A stretch of DNA of 34,484 nucleotides from CALCMJ01 sp964475415 (GTDB lineage Bacteria; Bacteroidota; Bacteroidia; Chitinophagales; Saprospiraceae), in the NCBI GenBank assembly GCA_964475415.1, contig CAYYWZ010000045.1, forward strand, positions 1 through 34,484, read 5' to 3'. The notes under the pieces are model-generated. The model was not told where the DNA came from. It did no database searches and saw only the letters and a program-made list of their open reading frames with translations. Position numbers and translations under genes: made by a program. The number at the start of each line of letters is the position of its first letter. The first letter of the stretch is position 1. This document shows positions 33,170 to 34,484 of the stretch, in pieces.

Positions 33170-34417
33170 CTATTTTAGAATTTCTATTTTACTTTCTTTA
33201 CTAATATTCATTGTAGGCGTTTCAGAAAAAGATTCGATCTTGCCAGAGAAACATACCTCTTTATTAATAAGTGTTTTCTTAAGATCATAAGGAAAGTTTA
33301 TCAAATCTTTTTTTCTTACAAATACAGAAAAGACCTGATTCGGAAACTGCTTATCAATGTTCATCCACAGGTGTCCTTTCTTGCTATATCTATTACTTAC
33401 AACTGTTCCACAAACTTTAATTTTAGTATCAGATTTTAGATAATCACTAACTGTAATCGTATTGATAGCATTTTTTGGAAGATCGATTAGAGGAAGAATG
33501 TCTCCAGCTTTTATTTCAGGTAGCCAGTTCTCTAAGTCCACGTTCTGCTCTACCTCTTTTTGTTTTTCTAAGGTAATATTTTTAAAAAAATCAAAACCTG
33601 TCTCTTCTTCCACAAAGTCTATAGATCGAGCATAGATTTCTAGAGATTTGTAATCCTTACTGTTAGGGATTATAAAGCCTATACCTTTCATGTTTTTCTT
33701 ATCTAGAATAACCTTATAGTAAGATCCTGGTATGCTCAGCTTATTGACACTTCTCTCTAGAGTAGGGAGATCATTTTTTAGTATAGGTCCAGTAATGATA
33801 TATAATTCAGAATCTGGATTTCGATATAGATATCCTCTAAGCGTATTTTCTAGATCAGCCCATATCTCCCTGTTTAATTCAGGTAGTTGTGGAGACATGT
33901 TAGAATAAAAATAGGATTCTGATAAAGCTTTCTTAGACCATCTGAAATCCGCAGATGGTGCAAGATGGCCTCTATCATAACCATAACCATCATAGTTTAC
34001 CTTGCCATTAGCTAGTGTGTCTGTAAGGAAATAATCTTCCTGTACCGCTGTTCCTGTAGAGATAAGGGGATCTATTCTGAAATCGTTAGATCTGAACACA
34101 ACACCAGTTATTACATCAGGTATAATGATATGTGCTACCCAGTTAGCCTGCTCGTGTTTTTCATTGTAACTGAGTATCATAGCAGAGTGTTCTACATAAT
34201 CCTCAGAAGGAAGTCCTACAGATTTAAGATCTCTAATGATTCTTTTTAGTTTCAGCTTTTCTACCTCATCAGCAAGATCTGATATTTGCATATTTAGAAA
34301 ATCTATCGAATCTAGTTTCTGCGAAATATTCGCGTCGATATTTTGTGCAGAAATCGAAAGTGTAAAAAAGAAAAATAATAGGCTACAAGTTATTTTCATC
34401 TTATTAGGGATATTCAC
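33170..34417 (-). CDS. Secreted DNA/RNA non-specific endonuclease with C-terminal OB-like domain
   Basis: 415 aa. A signal peptide runs to about residue 25 (cleavage after SISAQ), so the product acts in the periplasm or outside. A short coiled coil (about 30-65) precedes the NUC/Serratia-type nuclease domain (about 75-300): motif YDRGHLAPSADF with catalytic H151, and SNMSPQLPELNREIWADLE with the Mg-binding N182. The C-terminal 110 residues (ITVSDYLKSDTKIKVCGTVV, GHLWMNIDKQFPNQVFSVFV, CFSGKIESF) form an OB-fold-like beta domain, known in nucleic-acid-binding proteins. A role in degrading external DNA for nutrients or biofilm is likely. Start at 34417 or M7; both retain the signal. Confidence 0.9.
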   Translation of the reverse strand: MNIPNKMKITCSLLFFFFTLSISAQNIDANISQKLDSIDFLNMQISDLADEVEKLKLKRIIRDLKSVGLPSEDYVEHSAMILSYNEKHEQANWVAHIIIPDVITGVVFRSNDFRIDPLISTGTAVQEDYFLTDTLANGKVNYDGYGYDRGHLAPSADFRWSKKALSESYFYSNMSPQLPELNREIWADLENTLRGYLYRNPDSELYIITGPILKNDLPTLERSVNKLSIPGSYYKVILDKKNMKGIGFIIPNSKDYKSLEIYARSIDFVEEETGFDFFKNITLEKQKEVEQNVDLENWLPEIKAGDILPLIDLPKNAINTITVSDYLKSDTKIKVCGTVVSNRYSKKGHLWMNIDKQFPNQVFSVFVRKKDLINFPYDLKKTLINKEVCFSGKIESFSETPTMNISKESKIEILK

Positions 34418-34484
34418 AAGTAATGTAAGTTCTATAAAATCAACATATTAAGTATTATCTTAATGGGAAAGAAAACCCCGTTTT

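Overview
The window comes from a Bacteroidota genome with low G+C, most plausibly a marine or aquatic member of the Saprospiria/Chitinophagia side of the phylum. That placement is inferred. It rests on type IX secretion (T9SS) C-terminal sorting domains on two proteins, TTG and GTG starts with little Shine-Dalgarno signal, TAnnTTTG-type -7 promoter boxes, a DUF6089-like outer-membrane barrel and a LytS/LytTR two-component pair. A run of 100 Ns at 27577-27676 is a scaffolding gap, so the source is a draft assembly.

Layout. 1-1855: a LytS-type sensor kinase, cut by the left edge, and its LytTR response regulator. 1875-2237: a 363-bp internally deleted IS3-family element that keeps both ends, followed by an anomalous GC-rich block up to mnmA. 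2381-5718: mnmA, a lipoprotein, rimM (TTG start) and a DUF6089-like barrel, all on the + strand; this joins tRNA thiolation and 30S maturation genes to two envelope genes. 5966-7668: a DinB-like protein with a well-formed promoter, then a di-haem cytochrome c peroxidase broken by a one-base shift in an A7 tract. 8156-10573: a secreted CotH-kinase-like T9SS cargo and a tiny lipoprotein. 10738-12882: divergent nupC and udk, which together form a nucleoside uptake and phosphorylation module. 13181-17133: ppk1 and a TonB-dependent receptor. 17228-20244: tpiA with a large GT-C-like membrane protein 17 nt downstream. 20254-22869: a SRPBCC protein, an outer-membrane barrel, a rhodanese lipoprotein and a secreted unknown. 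23281-27435: a T9SS cargo with an unusually long signal region, and a two-gene unit made of a 69-aa protein and an 848-aa phosphodiesterase-TPR-sulfotransferase fusion.

Right of the gap, 27985-30954 is a compact three-gene operon: a DUF4956 inner-membrane protein, a HlyD-like periplasmic adaptor and a TolC-like outer-membrane protein. No recognisable pump or ATPase is present. This is the best candidate in the window for an undescribed system. The end carries a SpoIIAA/STAS-like protein, a TPMT-family methyltransferase, a Gfo/Idh/MocA oxidoreductase and a secreted DNA/RNA non-specific endonuclease.

The intergenic spaces hold at least four copies of a short repeat with the core AGCCCT-n-AGG, a separate 16-bp perfect inverted repeat around 20.8 kb, and three clear hairpin terminators. 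I saw no rRNA, tRNA or CRISPR.
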